64,000 bases of DNA from Auanema rhodensis (taxonomy: Eukaryota; Nematoda; Chromadorea; Rhabditida; Rhabditidae): the NCBI GenBank assembly GCA_964057225.1, contig OZ059895.1:13702001-13766000 (forward strand), read 5' to 3'. Made by a program: the position numbers and the translations under genes. The notes below the pieces were generated by a model. It saw only the letters and a program-made list of their open reading frames with translations. It had not been told where the DNA came from and did no database searches. Each line of letters opens with the position of its first letter. The first letter of the stretch is position 1. This document shows positions 48,416 to 60,200 of the stretch, piece after piece.

Positions 48416-50581
48416 ATGCCCACGATTGAATCTCCCTTGGAAGAATTAACGGAGGATGATAGAGGAGCTCAAGAAAGAACATCAGTAGTGGCTGATGAAG
48501 TGGGACATTGAATGATTATTCGAGAAATATTCTTGGTTTTATTTAGACTTTCCATCTTCAATTTGTTGATGTTGTTAGTCGGCACCCCTGTTTATATAAT
48601 CCTGACGATGAGTTTCATGGCAGTAAACATCAAAGTGCTGAATTTAGAAGTCAGGTCTGGAAGAAGATTGCCAAAGATGTGCACTGGACAGGTTTCATAA
48701 TTTAAAAAGGGATAAAAATTGACCATATCTTAGATGATTTGCAAGGCCTTCAATTGCTATGGAAACGTCTGCGAGATAAATTTGTTAGAAAATTAAGACG
48801 TAATGGGGGATTAATAAATGAGGTATTAAATCTTGCATTATACTATATTTTTTATCATCTAGGATCGTCACGATAGTGACCAATTATTTGAAAGGATGAG
48901 ATGGTTAATACCATATATATCTACTCACTGTAAGTTTTAAGTGAATATATATATGTAAAAAACTTTTCGTGTTATAAATTCAGCTCCTCCAACAAGTCAA
49001 GCACAATCTAGAGATTTTTATGTAGAACCGCATGGAATGGGGCATGATGTTATGATAAGTGGGTATGTTTAATAGTTTTAATGTATATACTGTATTTATT
49101 CCGATTCTTAGTTATCAATCCCAATCAAATCCCGCAAATAATCGTATGTCGAACACAGGAGGGTCTGTTGAAGCTATTCGAACAACAAGTGGTTCAAGTA
49201 AGGCTGGTTTTTTAGTAGCAAAAAAAGTTCAATTATTTCAGCTTCTGGCTATTATTTGGTAAGAAACCCTAGTGGGACTGGCGGACAGGCATTTCGCGTA
49301 GTAAATTCGGGAAGTGAGATATCAAGCGGGTTTGTGTATCTTTCTCCTACGAATTACCTTTTTTTCCCACAGAATCTCTTCTAGTAGGGTTACTGTGTTG
49401 CCTGCCACAAGGTCAACTAATGGTAATGCTACTGTTTTACATCTACAGCCGGCGACCTCTAGCCAAGTTTCACGGAATTCACCTCGTATTCACATTGTTA
49501 GTTGCTCTCGTTATCAGTTTTATTAAAAAATATCTTTTAGATTCAGCCTGGCGCATCGAACTATGAGAGAGCAAGTCCTAATGATAATTCCACATCAGAA
49601 GGCTCTAACGTTAATATTAAAAAAGGTTTTTATTACCTATGATTTTGATTTGATAATATTGTTCTTTCAGAAAGCTCCTCTACTATGTCTATGGTTCTTG
49701 ACCCCAATCCTCATTTTTATAATGGAAATCAAAAAGTATACCGCCTTCATGTTAATGAAAATGAAAAAATAAATGAATGGAAACCTGAAATACAAAGGTA
49801 AATGCCTCAGATGTATTTGTTCTTAATGAATTTTCAGTATGCAAGGCTTACCCAGGAAGCGTATGATCCTGTCTAGAGGACAAGGCAATCCAGCTCAGGT
49901 AATATTTTTTTTATTGAAAGTAGTATAGTTTATTTTCAAGATGGGAGAAGAAGTGATTATTGATGATGGGATTCAGGAACGCACTGTTGTTATTGATCAG
50001 GATGGTATTTTATGAAAATAATGTACTATAGAAATATTTCTTATTTTAGATCCAGATTCTCCTCTTTTAAGCGAATCCCCCCTAGCTTCGATGATGATTA
50101 GTGGTCATCAGGTAATTTTTTTTTTCTAATAATTTAATATTTTTGTATTTAGGTTGTCAATAGTCGCCACCAAAACATGTCTCAAAGAGTAATGCCTTCT
50201 TCTCATCTCATGCAACATCACCAAATGAGCGAGGTATTTTTTCAAATTTTAAATCCATATATATCGTCATTAAGCCTGGTTTATCGTCTTCACCAACTTC
50301 TCATCCTGGCTATCTTCAACAAAGTCAGTACGATGCCGATTTAGCTTTCCAACAATTAATAAGTTCAAGTCTAGCTCGTTATGATGATGATATGGTATCT
50401 TAATTTTTATTTTGCTATATACGATTATAAATTTTAGAAAGCACTTATGAAATTTAACATTCAAAGAATTCTTTTGGAAGCTAGGTATGGTGCTGGGACG
50501 TGTCAACGTATAATTCAAGAAGAGGAATTGACTGAGACTGCAGGTAGTAGTGCGGTTGCTCATGAAATGGTCACAAAATAG
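48416..50581 (+). CDS. MADF-BESS domain transcription factor
   Basis: DNA-binding nuclear protein of about 490 residues. After an acidic N-terminus (MPTIESPLEELTEDDRG; exon 48416-48499), exon 2 from 48547 begins the MADF (Myb/SANT-like) domain: FHLQFVDVVSRHPCLYNP, FRSQVWKKIAKDVHW and LQGLQLLWKRLRDKFVRKLR, with the spaced tryptophans of this family. The middle is long, Ser/Thr/Asn-rich and probably disordered. Near the C-terminus YDADLAFQQLISSSLARYDD and FNIQRILLEARYG match the BESS protein-interaction motif. The stop is at 50579-50581. The layout is that of Adf-1/Dip3-like regulators, which often self-associate through BESS. AATAAA is at 50699. It converges on DDRGK1 with 153 bases between stops. 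Confidence 0.88.
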
Positions 50582-50734
50582 TTGCTGTGCTATACGATTC
50601 TATCAACAAGTGTAATTAGCAATCTTTATACCCGGGTAATATCATCTGTAGGCTGAGCCTCGAATGATAATCATTATGTATAATAATCATGAAGTATAAA
50701 ATAAATTAAGGATCAATTTGTCTTGTATGAAAAA

Positions 50735-51992
50735 TCAGTTATTTTCCCCGTCAAGGTTAATTAGCTTGTTACTGTATTCTGCTAGTTCTTGGATAGAGAA
50801 TCTACCCCTTTGATTGGCAAACTTAGCAACTAAAATGAAAATGACGCGAAACGGATGTTATTAATGGAATACCTGCGTTCAATTCTTCATCAGTTATAAA
50901 TATGAACTTTCCTCGGTCATCCATTACTCCCTAGAAGAAAAAAATTTGAATTTTCTACAACAAGTTTTACCTGGAGTTGTCCATTTTCAAGGAAAAATTG
51001 TAGGCGGTTAACAGCTTGATCAGATTTTAAATTAAAGTGAGCAGCAAGTTCATCCATGTTGACCACTTTGCTTTTTTTAACATAGTCGACGAAATCTCTC
51101 ATTAGGTTTTCGGCCTCTTCTCCTTCGACCACATCGAATCCTTCTTCTTGGACCGCAAATGAAGCTTTCATCTACAACCAAATGTCACCATATGAAAAAA
51201 CTTATTTTTTTACCGCTAAATATTCTTCATGCTCTCTTTTCTCCTTTTCTTCCTTTTCCTTCCTTTTTCTTTCTTCCTCTGCTTCCTCTTGTTGCCGTTC
51301 CATTTCACGTTCTTCTTCTCTCTTTTTATCTTTTTCGGCTTCTCTCATCTTCTGTTCTTCACGATCTCTTAATTCCTAAAATTAAATACTTTGCTAAAAA
51401 CTAAATTTTGTTTCAAAATTAACACCTGTTCTCTCATGGCCTTTTTCTCAGCTTTAGCTTGTAGCTTCAGTGCCTTCCGTTTACCTATTTTTTCACCAGT
51501 CTCCGATCGATAAGAATCACCTTAGATATGCCACTGTTTAGTTAAACAAAATTTTTCCAACCTTCGTCATCCTCATCATCTTCTGCATCTTGCTCACCAT
51601 ACTGTTGCGCAATCATTTGATCAAAAAAATCCTCATCATGGTTCACACGTCGTCGAGCTCCTCGTCTTCTACCACCAGCAACTAAAAAGCAAAAATACGC
51701 TAGGTCATAACAGTATTTGTCTGCCTTCTGCTTCTCGTCTTTGATTATCGTTGCCTTCTGTGGCAGCAATTATAGCTGCTGTTCTTCGTTTGGCAGCTGC
51801 TTCATCCCATTGAAGTTTCAGTAATCGGTAGATTATAAATGATAGCCTAAGTTTTAACTAGATTTAAACCTTTTTCAAAATGACTTACGCTACGAATAAA
51901 ATACCCACCGATCCCAGAAGGGCAGGACTCATTCCTTCATTTGCAAATGCAAACGGAGCATCTGAAGTTGAAGACTTCGTATCGTCCTTCAT
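50735..51992 (-). CDS. DDRGK1 (UFBP1), UFMylation adaptor
   Basis: ER-membrane protein of about 320 residues that with UFL1 forms the UFM1 ligase complex. The N-terminus (MKDDTKSSTSDAPF) leads into a membrane segment, LLGSVGILFVALSFIIYRLL, split by an intron. A basic GGRRRGARRRVNH and an acidic patch (EQDAEDDEDDEG) follow, then a long charged coiled coil (about 51200-51500, REEEREMERQQEEAEEERKR). The C-terminal PCI/winged-helix region has EEGFDVVEGEEAENLMRDFV, LAAHFNLKSDQAVNRLQ and the name-giving DDRGKFIFITDEEL. It ends INLDGENN* at 50735. Length and order agree with animal DDRGK1. Confidence 0.95.
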
Positions 51993-52985
51993 ATCTATTA
52001 TAATTATGTAAAGTGAATATTTCAATAACGCAATACAATGACATGTTTAAATTGTATTAGATTTTGATATGGAATGCGTATGAAATCGTTTGAATTTTTG
52101 ACGAAGTTAACGAAATTAAATTAAATCTGTTAGCTTTGATGAAAGTAGCTAATTTTACATAAAGAAAATAGTTTGATGTGATTTGGAGGGTACCAACGAT
52201 CCTAACAACTTACGATTTGCTTGCATTCCGTTTACATAGAGGCAAAACAGCACAGAATAAGAAACTTTATTTTAACACTTGATATGAACCGTTGTTAGTT
52301 CTAAGATAAAATTAGATTATGAAGTGATAAATTACGATTATTTCAGTTTGAAAGTTTTAATGTTTTTACCATCTGTATTGTTGAAGAAGCATGTTTTAAA
52401 ATTAATAGAAGAGTTATAAATCTTTCAAACTTGTATCTTTTTTTAGAGCAGTTCTTGAAAAACCAAAACATATTTTTGCAACTTTGAAATTTAAAATTTT
52501 CAGGCTTTATTCAATATTTCATATTAGTACGATCAATTTGTGCAAGGTTGCAGATCTGAAATCGTGGTTTTTATGTTATTGTTTGCTAAAGTAGATATAC
52601 TGTTGAAGCTATATCATTTGCTTGATAGCTCCTCTTACCCAAGACACAATGATTCGATCGAATCACTGTTTTATTTTCTGATTAAATCTATCAAATGTTC
52701 TAATAATGAAGGTAATTGAACTCTTCTTACTCAAGAGATAATGAATCAATCCAATAACTGTTTTATTTTCTGATTGAATTTATTCAATGTACTATGAAGA
52801 TAATTGAACGAATATTTCAGTCTTCTACATGTATTTACCACAAACATTAAATATTTTCTGAAAATCTGTATGTGAGCTAGTAATCAACGTTTGACATGGC
52901 CGACCTAAAAATGAAAATCACGTGAAATAGTTTGCGGGCTTTTCTATTTCATTCTTATTAGTAACAGTGAAATCAGCGGTTGATT
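51993..52985. other. Divergent intergenic region
   Basis: 993 bases between the start codons of DDRGK1 (-) and the STAR protein (+). It is AT-rich, with no gene seen. It contains the 92-base direct duplication at 52628-52811. Confidence 0.55.
52628..52811. repeat. Two diverged 92-base tandem copies
   Basis: Copy 1 (about 52628-52719) and copy 2 (52720-52811) share CTTAC-CAAGA, ACTGTTTTATTTTCTGATT and GA-GGTAATTGAAC-type blocks in the same order, at about 80 % identity by eye. They lie about 180 bases upstream of the STAR gene. No function known. Confidence 0.75.
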
Positions 52986-53983
52986 ATGTTAGGTGATGAA
53001 GATAGTACTGATTCTGACACGGATTATCATAGGTTCACTTTTGTTAATGAAACATTAATGTGAAAAATCATTGTAGATACATGAATGAATTAATGCTCGA
53101 TTTACATGCTCTTCAACAAACAGGGGATAGGGAACACCATTTCACTCATGTTAACGTAGTATTGATATCTGATGTCGCTTTCTGATTAGGCTTCTTCAGA
53201 AACTACTAATAAACGAAATTGAACGTGTGTGGACATCTTTCTATTGTAATAATCAACAAAATAATTCAGTCAATATCCCATATCGCCAAGAAGCTGGCAA
53301 AAACAATGATACTAGTGTAAGTAATCATTGTGTCAATAAATTTCATATAAACGTTATAGTTTTTGAATAATGTTCAAGGAGGCGATCAAATTGAAATGAA
53401 AGAGAAGGTTTTCATACCTAAAACACCAGAGTTTGTATCTTTATACATTTTCTGTTTTTATGCTCCCTTTAGAAACAGCAAGTGCAATTTGATTGGTCGA
53501 ATAATTGGCCCTTGTGGTATGAGTATCAAACAACTCGAGGCGGAAACAAATTGTTCGATTCGTATTCGAGGAGAAGGAAGTGTTAAGGTAGGTATCGATC
53601 AGTGATATTTATAAATTGTATAAATTAGGATCCTCGAAAAGAAAAGTATTTGAAACATGTCAATGGCTGGGAGCATCTTTACGAGCCGTTGCATGTTCTT
53701 ATAATTGCTCGAGATAATAGCAAAGCAGTGTAGATGATACTTGAAACTATATACGTAATTTTCTGGTTAACGTTTCAGATGTGAATGGAAACTTAGAATG
53801 GCAGTAAACGTAGTTCGAACACTACTTAGTCCAACTCATGACGAATATAAGAAAAAACAACTTATTCAGGTTTATAAAAGCAATCTATAATTGAATATGA
53901 AAATGCTTCAGCTGGCTATCATAAATGGAACATATCGTCACAGAAATAATATTTTAGCCATGTCAAGCTCTTCTTCTTCATGA
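52986..53983 (+). CDS. STAR-family KH RNA-binding protein (QKI/GLD-1-like)
   Basis: About 240 residues. An acidic N-terminus (MLGDEDSTDSDTDYHR) precedes a Qua1-type dimerisation segment, YMNELMLDLHALQQTG and HVNRLLQKLLINEIERVW. A maxi-KH domain follows, LIGRIIGPCGMSIKQLEAE, IRIRGEGSVKD and VNGWEHLYEPLHVLI, and a Qua2 segment, KKKQLIQLAIINGTYRHRN. It ends ILAMSSSSSS* directly after Qua2, so the C-terminal tail of quaking and GLD-1 is missing. STAR proteins bind ACUAAY-type RNA sites and control splicing or translation. The GxxG loop is GPCG rather than the near-universal GPRG. It converges on ATR, with 229 bases between stops. Confidence 0.92.
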
Positions 53984-54212
53984 AATTATTTGTTTTTATA
54001 AGTTAAAATTAATGAGTGACTACACTGAAAATATTATTTATGTCTGAAACAATTTGAGTTAAAAAAAGTTTATAATTATTAAATCTTTGAATTATTAATT
54101 GAACATGTTCAAATTGCTAATAGGTTATAAAATAATAACAATGAGATCTAAGTGTATTATACAAGTACAGTTCAAACAAGAGTAAAATTAGTAAATATAA
54201 CTTTCAATTTAT

Positions 54213-57200
54213 CTACATGAATGGAGCCCATCCAATATACATTAGTGATAAAAGTTTTTCATCAGAAGAAAGAGAAATTAATTTGTCCACTTGCCCTTCT
54301 AAACTCATAGGAGGACAGTTATAACGTAGTTTATGGATCTGGAGCATTTTTATTGAGATGAATACAGAAAAAAAATAAACCTCGGGTGTTACAATATGTC
54401 CTTCCAAACGTTTGGCAATAAGCGAAACAGCTTCTTGAGCTTGATTTACAGCTTTTGGTGCTTGCTGTTGTCCTAGTATATTACCTCTCTAAAAAAGTAA
54501 CAATATAAGCATCTTTAATAAAAACAATACTCTGTTTTGCTGAGCACGAGCTTCTGTAGTGATCCATTCGACAAGAGGATCATGTACGAACGTTTGGATA
54601 ACACTAAGTAACGTATCTTTGTGATCTCTCATAACCTTCATGGTCACTTCACATGCTTTCCTAAATATACCCTCCACACCAGTTGGACCTAGACCATTTA
54701 TCATATTGCGTGTTAACCGGAACGGAACTATCTGCAAGAGCATTAATATTCAGCAGGATATCAGTTTTCTAGCCAACCTCTTTGACTGGTAATTGTTCTC
54801 CTTTATTAAATATAAGATTAAAGTCGACATGCACGACACATCCTTCGAGAACATCAATTAGCACGTTTTCACCGTGCCTATCACCTATAGGGCATTATAA
54901 GACCTTTTCTCTATTTAAAAATACCTAATCCGAGGACAAAGCCTATCATAGACATTACGGCAGAAGAAGATGCATAACTGGTTCGCGCTGCATGCCATGA
55001 AGCAGGATCAGCAAATTGCCTTCTAAAAAAAAGATACGATTGTTTAGAAAATAGACCCCACCTAAACCATTCGGACATTACCAAAGGATAATGTTCATAA
55101 AAGTATGTTCGCATCTTGTTTAATTTATCTTCTTCTGAAGCATTGACATTCCAGTTTAGAAACCTGGTAAAGCAAGAAAACAAAATAAAACTATTTAATA
55201 TTCTAGCTTACCAATTAGAATCATTGATTGGCTTCCCGCTAATTTCCTCGAAGAGAGGTTGTAGAACACCTCTATAAGGCATAAGGTTATGGATCCATTC
55301 TAATATACCCCCTCCTGCCTAAAAACGAGGCTAAAACTATTAAGATAGTGATTAAATCACCTGTAAAGGAATAACACTGAAAGTTCGAACCATCAACTGT
55401 CTTCTGCGAGCATCCGCATTTTGTTTCATTAAAGAATTCATCATCTAGATCTTACGATAACATACATTTCTTATAGAAATTCTTACTCTGCTCACGTCCA
55501 TAAATCGAGCATCCTTACGAAGCTCGTCACCAGGTTTACACATTAATGGCAAACTTCTGCCATCTACAGCTCTCAGAGTTAGTTTCTTTGGTCGCTGCAT
55601 TGATTTTAATACCTGTAAATATCACACAAAAATATTAATCTTTCGTTGGAACGCAGACCATATATTCTTGATCCAATGAATGAACTAATACTTCCGGAAC
55701 GCACTTATCTTCCTCATTCAAAGAATCAGATAGCATTACCATTTGGGAGAGATAGCAAACCTAAACTTAAAACTTCTTAATTTAGAAGTAAAATTAACAT
55801 ACCTTCAATTCTCGTTCGGGAGAGACTGCATGCTGAAGCATTTCAGTCAACGGTATCATAACAGATGGAGTAATTTTTCGAACTCCTTCTAAGCGGCGCT
55901 CCCTGGCTCCCACTACAATTAGAAAAAAGTGTAAAAAAACTAATCAGGTAATCCCAGTACTTAGCAAACTACAATCGAGCTTTCCCATTTTGAAGAAATC
56001 ATATAAAAGCGAATATCGACTAGATAAATCAAAATAAGTTCCAGGATTACATTGATCTTCAGCAAATCTAAAAACAATTCTACTATTATCTTAAAACAAT
56101 TTGAACCACACTTGATTAGAAGTGCAGAAATATAGTCATATTGATCAATTAATTCCTCTAGTTCGCTTCTACCAGAAACATTTCTTCTACTTTTGTTACG
56201 AGCTACGTCATAAACCATTGCACATCTGAAACAAGATGAATGACAAGGATACTTAATGTTTTTCTATGCCGTTGTTGTCTGATGTTTTTACCCCAAGTAC
56301 CATTACGATAAACGGCGATGGATTGCCATAAGCATTGATGAGGGTATTTACATATCAATTCTGATAATATGATCTGTAATATAAAATATGTTAACATTAG
56401 AAGCAGTTGCAGCACCTTTAATGTGTTGAAAACACGTTCATCCGGATGTACTATACGGGAAATTAATTGAGGAAATGCAGTATAAAAATCCGAAGAAGCC
56501 AATTGATGAAATGCAGTAAGAACAAAACTGTTCATCTTTAAGATGAGCATTTTCAAGAATCAAAGTTACAACTGTCATACCCTATCTATATCAGCTCTTT
56601 CCCTAGGTTCTATGTCAGCTTTGGTTCCCATTTCTTGTTTTCGTTTGTGCATCTCTTCATTCTGAAAAAATTCAATAACTAATAACAAAAAACTTAATTT
56701 ACCTTTTTTTGTGTGACATCCAGCCATAATGTCAGCATACGAGGTAGGGCATGGAATAAATGACTTTTCCCATATTTTAGTGTTGAGCAATAAGTATCCA
56801 AAAGAAGAATCATCAGATCGGTTTTGCCCTTTCCATCAACACCAAACATGCTGTCCATGAACACAGCAACACGATAATAAAGATCTTCCGAAGGAACATC
56901 CAGACTGCGCAATGAATTATATGTTTTATATAGATCATTAGCACTCATAGCTCCTGCTTTCATCATATATTCGGCTCTCAGTAATTGAACCTTAACCATT
57001 AATAAAATGATTTCATGGCGGTCAGTTCAAAAAACCTCGGCAAAGGCAGCGCGATCTTCACGTCTAGTTCTCAAAATAGGATGATGGCTGGTACTTTGAC
57101 CACTACTTATATCGCTAACAAAGTTAGAAAATAAGTCATTCATACTTTCAAATCGTCCTTTAAGCAGTTTGCTTAATAACCCTATGGCTTGTTGTTGATT

Positions 57201-60200
57201 GCCCTATAAATCTTGTCAATTACTTCCAAGAAAAAGGCAAACCTTCTGGAATTCAAATCTTGCTTCCTCCATTCCAACATCCTTGTGATTCACATCTAGC
57301 TTTTTTGCTTCCACTAAATGAGTCCAAGCTATTTGCAAATGACCGGCCTGCCTAGCTAACCGTGAACTCTAAAGGCTAAGGAGATTAAAAAATATATCGA
57401 AAAGGTAGATTGAACCTCAATAAGAAGTTGTGCGACTTCCTCTTCATAACCAACCCCTTTACTTGCTTCAAGAATTTCTCGACGTACACGTAGTATAGGT
57501 TCAAGTACTGAAGTACATTGAACGGTAGACTCTGATCGAGACTAGACTCGAGAAAACGAATGTTAATGAATATGGCTAGAAACGCTACCTTCCATTTAGT
57601 CATCACAGAAGCAAGCATCGTGTCTGAAGATTCTTGACTGCTAAGTAAGCGCAAAGACGAAGTTGAATCATCCACTTCCTCCAAGATATGAAGCCTTAAT
57701 AAACAAATGATTGATCATACGTGTGAAGTAACCAACTGGGCAACAAATTTATAAGCTTGGGCATACGCATCAGCATGCTCAATTGTCATTGCGGTCAATC
57801 TCTCAACAAGACGTTCTCTAGCTGATTCGAGGCGAGCTGATACAACTGAGCGTTCCCTTTTCTTTACACTACACATAATTGCTGCACATGCAGCACCCCA
57901 CGAAACTTCAGGTAATGACAAAACAATATTCGATTTCTTAATAAATCATGATCAACAGATATACAAATAACCTTACTTCGACCATTTTTTCAAGCATTCC
58001 CCAATCTCTGAGATGCCAGGTAGCCTCGATCTGACAAGCATCCATAGCTGCCTTTGTAGCTTCATCTAGGTTATGTGCTGCGCAGTATGAAGTAGAGGTA
58101 TCAAGAGCCAAATGTGGTTGATTTAAACGAAGAAGACAACGAATCAGTTTAAGCTTAAAGGCGTGAGATATTAAGTATTACTGATATATATATTAGAAAG
58201 TACTAACTTTTTGATTATCTACGGAGCTACCGTACAACGGCAGAGCTTCGTTGTAATCACCATTAGCTTCAAAGGCTAAAATTCGTTCATCAGCGCTTGG
58301 ATCTACCCGATTAGCTAAACATTCGAAAGCACCAAGAACTCCATCGACATTTTGTAATTGAGAATATATTCTCTGCAAATATCTATTCTTATTTCATTAT
58401 AGGAAAAGACTGCCATACCTCTATTGTATAATAGTGATTACGACAGAATATATCCCCACCATTTGAATCTTTCTTGATCCCGTATTGTTCACACCTGAAC
58501 GTCGAATTACTAAATTCATAAAACTTTAGCCTCTACCATCTTAAAGCTCGATAGAGACACTGGCATCTTTCCGCTGCTGCAACTGCTAAAAGTGAACCAT
58601 CGGGTAAGCAAACGTTTAAAACTCGATTAACGAATAGCTTAGCACGTTCTACCTCCTTAAAAATGAATGTTTATAAGAAGAATGTGAGATCATACTTTTG
58701 GAATAGTTCTTCTTGATCCATTAACTTTCAGAACAATATATCGTTCAACTACGTCCAAAATTGAAAAAACAACATGAGCTGCCATACGTATCCAACCAGG
58801 AGCAGAATCAGAGATAACAGTTAATAAAACCTTTTCCATTTCCTTGGAATACTGAATGAAAATGAGTAAACACTTTAGTTATGAAGTCATACGTGATCAA
58901 TAATCTCATCAGCTGGATTCTCAACAAGCAAACGAATAATTAACTGAGAAAGGATATGTTTGGTGAAAATAGTAGTTTTAGTGTTAACAATCCATTTTAA
59001 AGCACGGAAGACATCTCTCATTGGGTATGCTCGCACCTAGAACCCATAGTATAAAACATTAATCCAGAAAAAACGATTCACATGAGCGGCTCCCAAAAGA
59101 TAGCACTGCTGTAGCCACTCGTCGAAGCCTCCCACATGATCTACAATTGGCCTATAAAAAAAAATGAAAAAGCAAAATAAAAATAAGAGCAATACAAGTC
59201 CTCAATTAATTTCGTCTCTCGTGTTGGGTTAAGATGTGTTTTTCTCAAAGGTTCTATATCCCTTCTGCAATCAGAGCTCAATCTGAAATGTAAAAAAAAT
59301 ACATAACCAAAAAATCTCAAACACACTTCATCATAATTCCATCTTCATCAACATCTCCAACGAGGCGAACCAGCAATTCTTGTATAGAATATTCAATTTG
59401 ATCAATCATGAAAGCATTTGTAACTGTTGAATAAACTTTCCAACATCGTTCGATTAGGTCCGCGCTGAACTATATAAACTATTATATTAATAAAATGGCA
59501 ATATATTTAAAAGAGACACATACGTCTTTATCTCCAACAAATATTATGGGATCGCTGGTTAACCTTCTATTAGTCAGCGATAAACCCAAACGTCCGGGAT
59601 CTACAGCTCCAATTCTACCAAGGCATTTAGCGGCCAGCAATCGAACATTCATTTCACCACATCTTCTCAAACAATGAAATAAGGCAGGAACCTGAAGCAT
59701 AATTGTTGTTAATTTCTTTTTTATAATTAATACTAATTCGGCAGCCAAAACGTCATCCAAGGGATTACCATCCAATGTAGAAATTAATTTTTCCAATACA
59801 ACTTTTCCAACTGTTTCACATTCATCAATCAACATTCGAACACATCCTGAAATACGATTATCAGGACTATAACGTTCATATTGCTACCTTTAACTACTCT
59901 TTCACGAGTATCTGCAACAGTTCCACGTCTTAGATATTTTTCAACAACAGAGGAACCAGGAGATTCGCTGTTTATCAGAACTAATGCTGTTCGTTTGAAG
60001 TTTTCGCTTAAATTCGACAATAAAAGTAGAAATATATAAACAAACGCACCATTGCTCTACTTCCAGAGGGCCTTTTTGTTCAAAAATGAGTTCAAGCAAA
60101 TTATTAGCAGTATCATATCTGAGAAGAGGCTGAATTGCGATGAGAATCTGAGGTAACAGAGCAGCCAGTTCTCTACAATTAAAATAATATTGCATAAAAG

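Noticed and set aside
51159-51404. Ser/Phe/Leu-rich plus-strand frames over the DDRGK1 coiled coil
   Set aside because: Antisense of the Glu/Lys/Arg-rich exons of DDRGK1.
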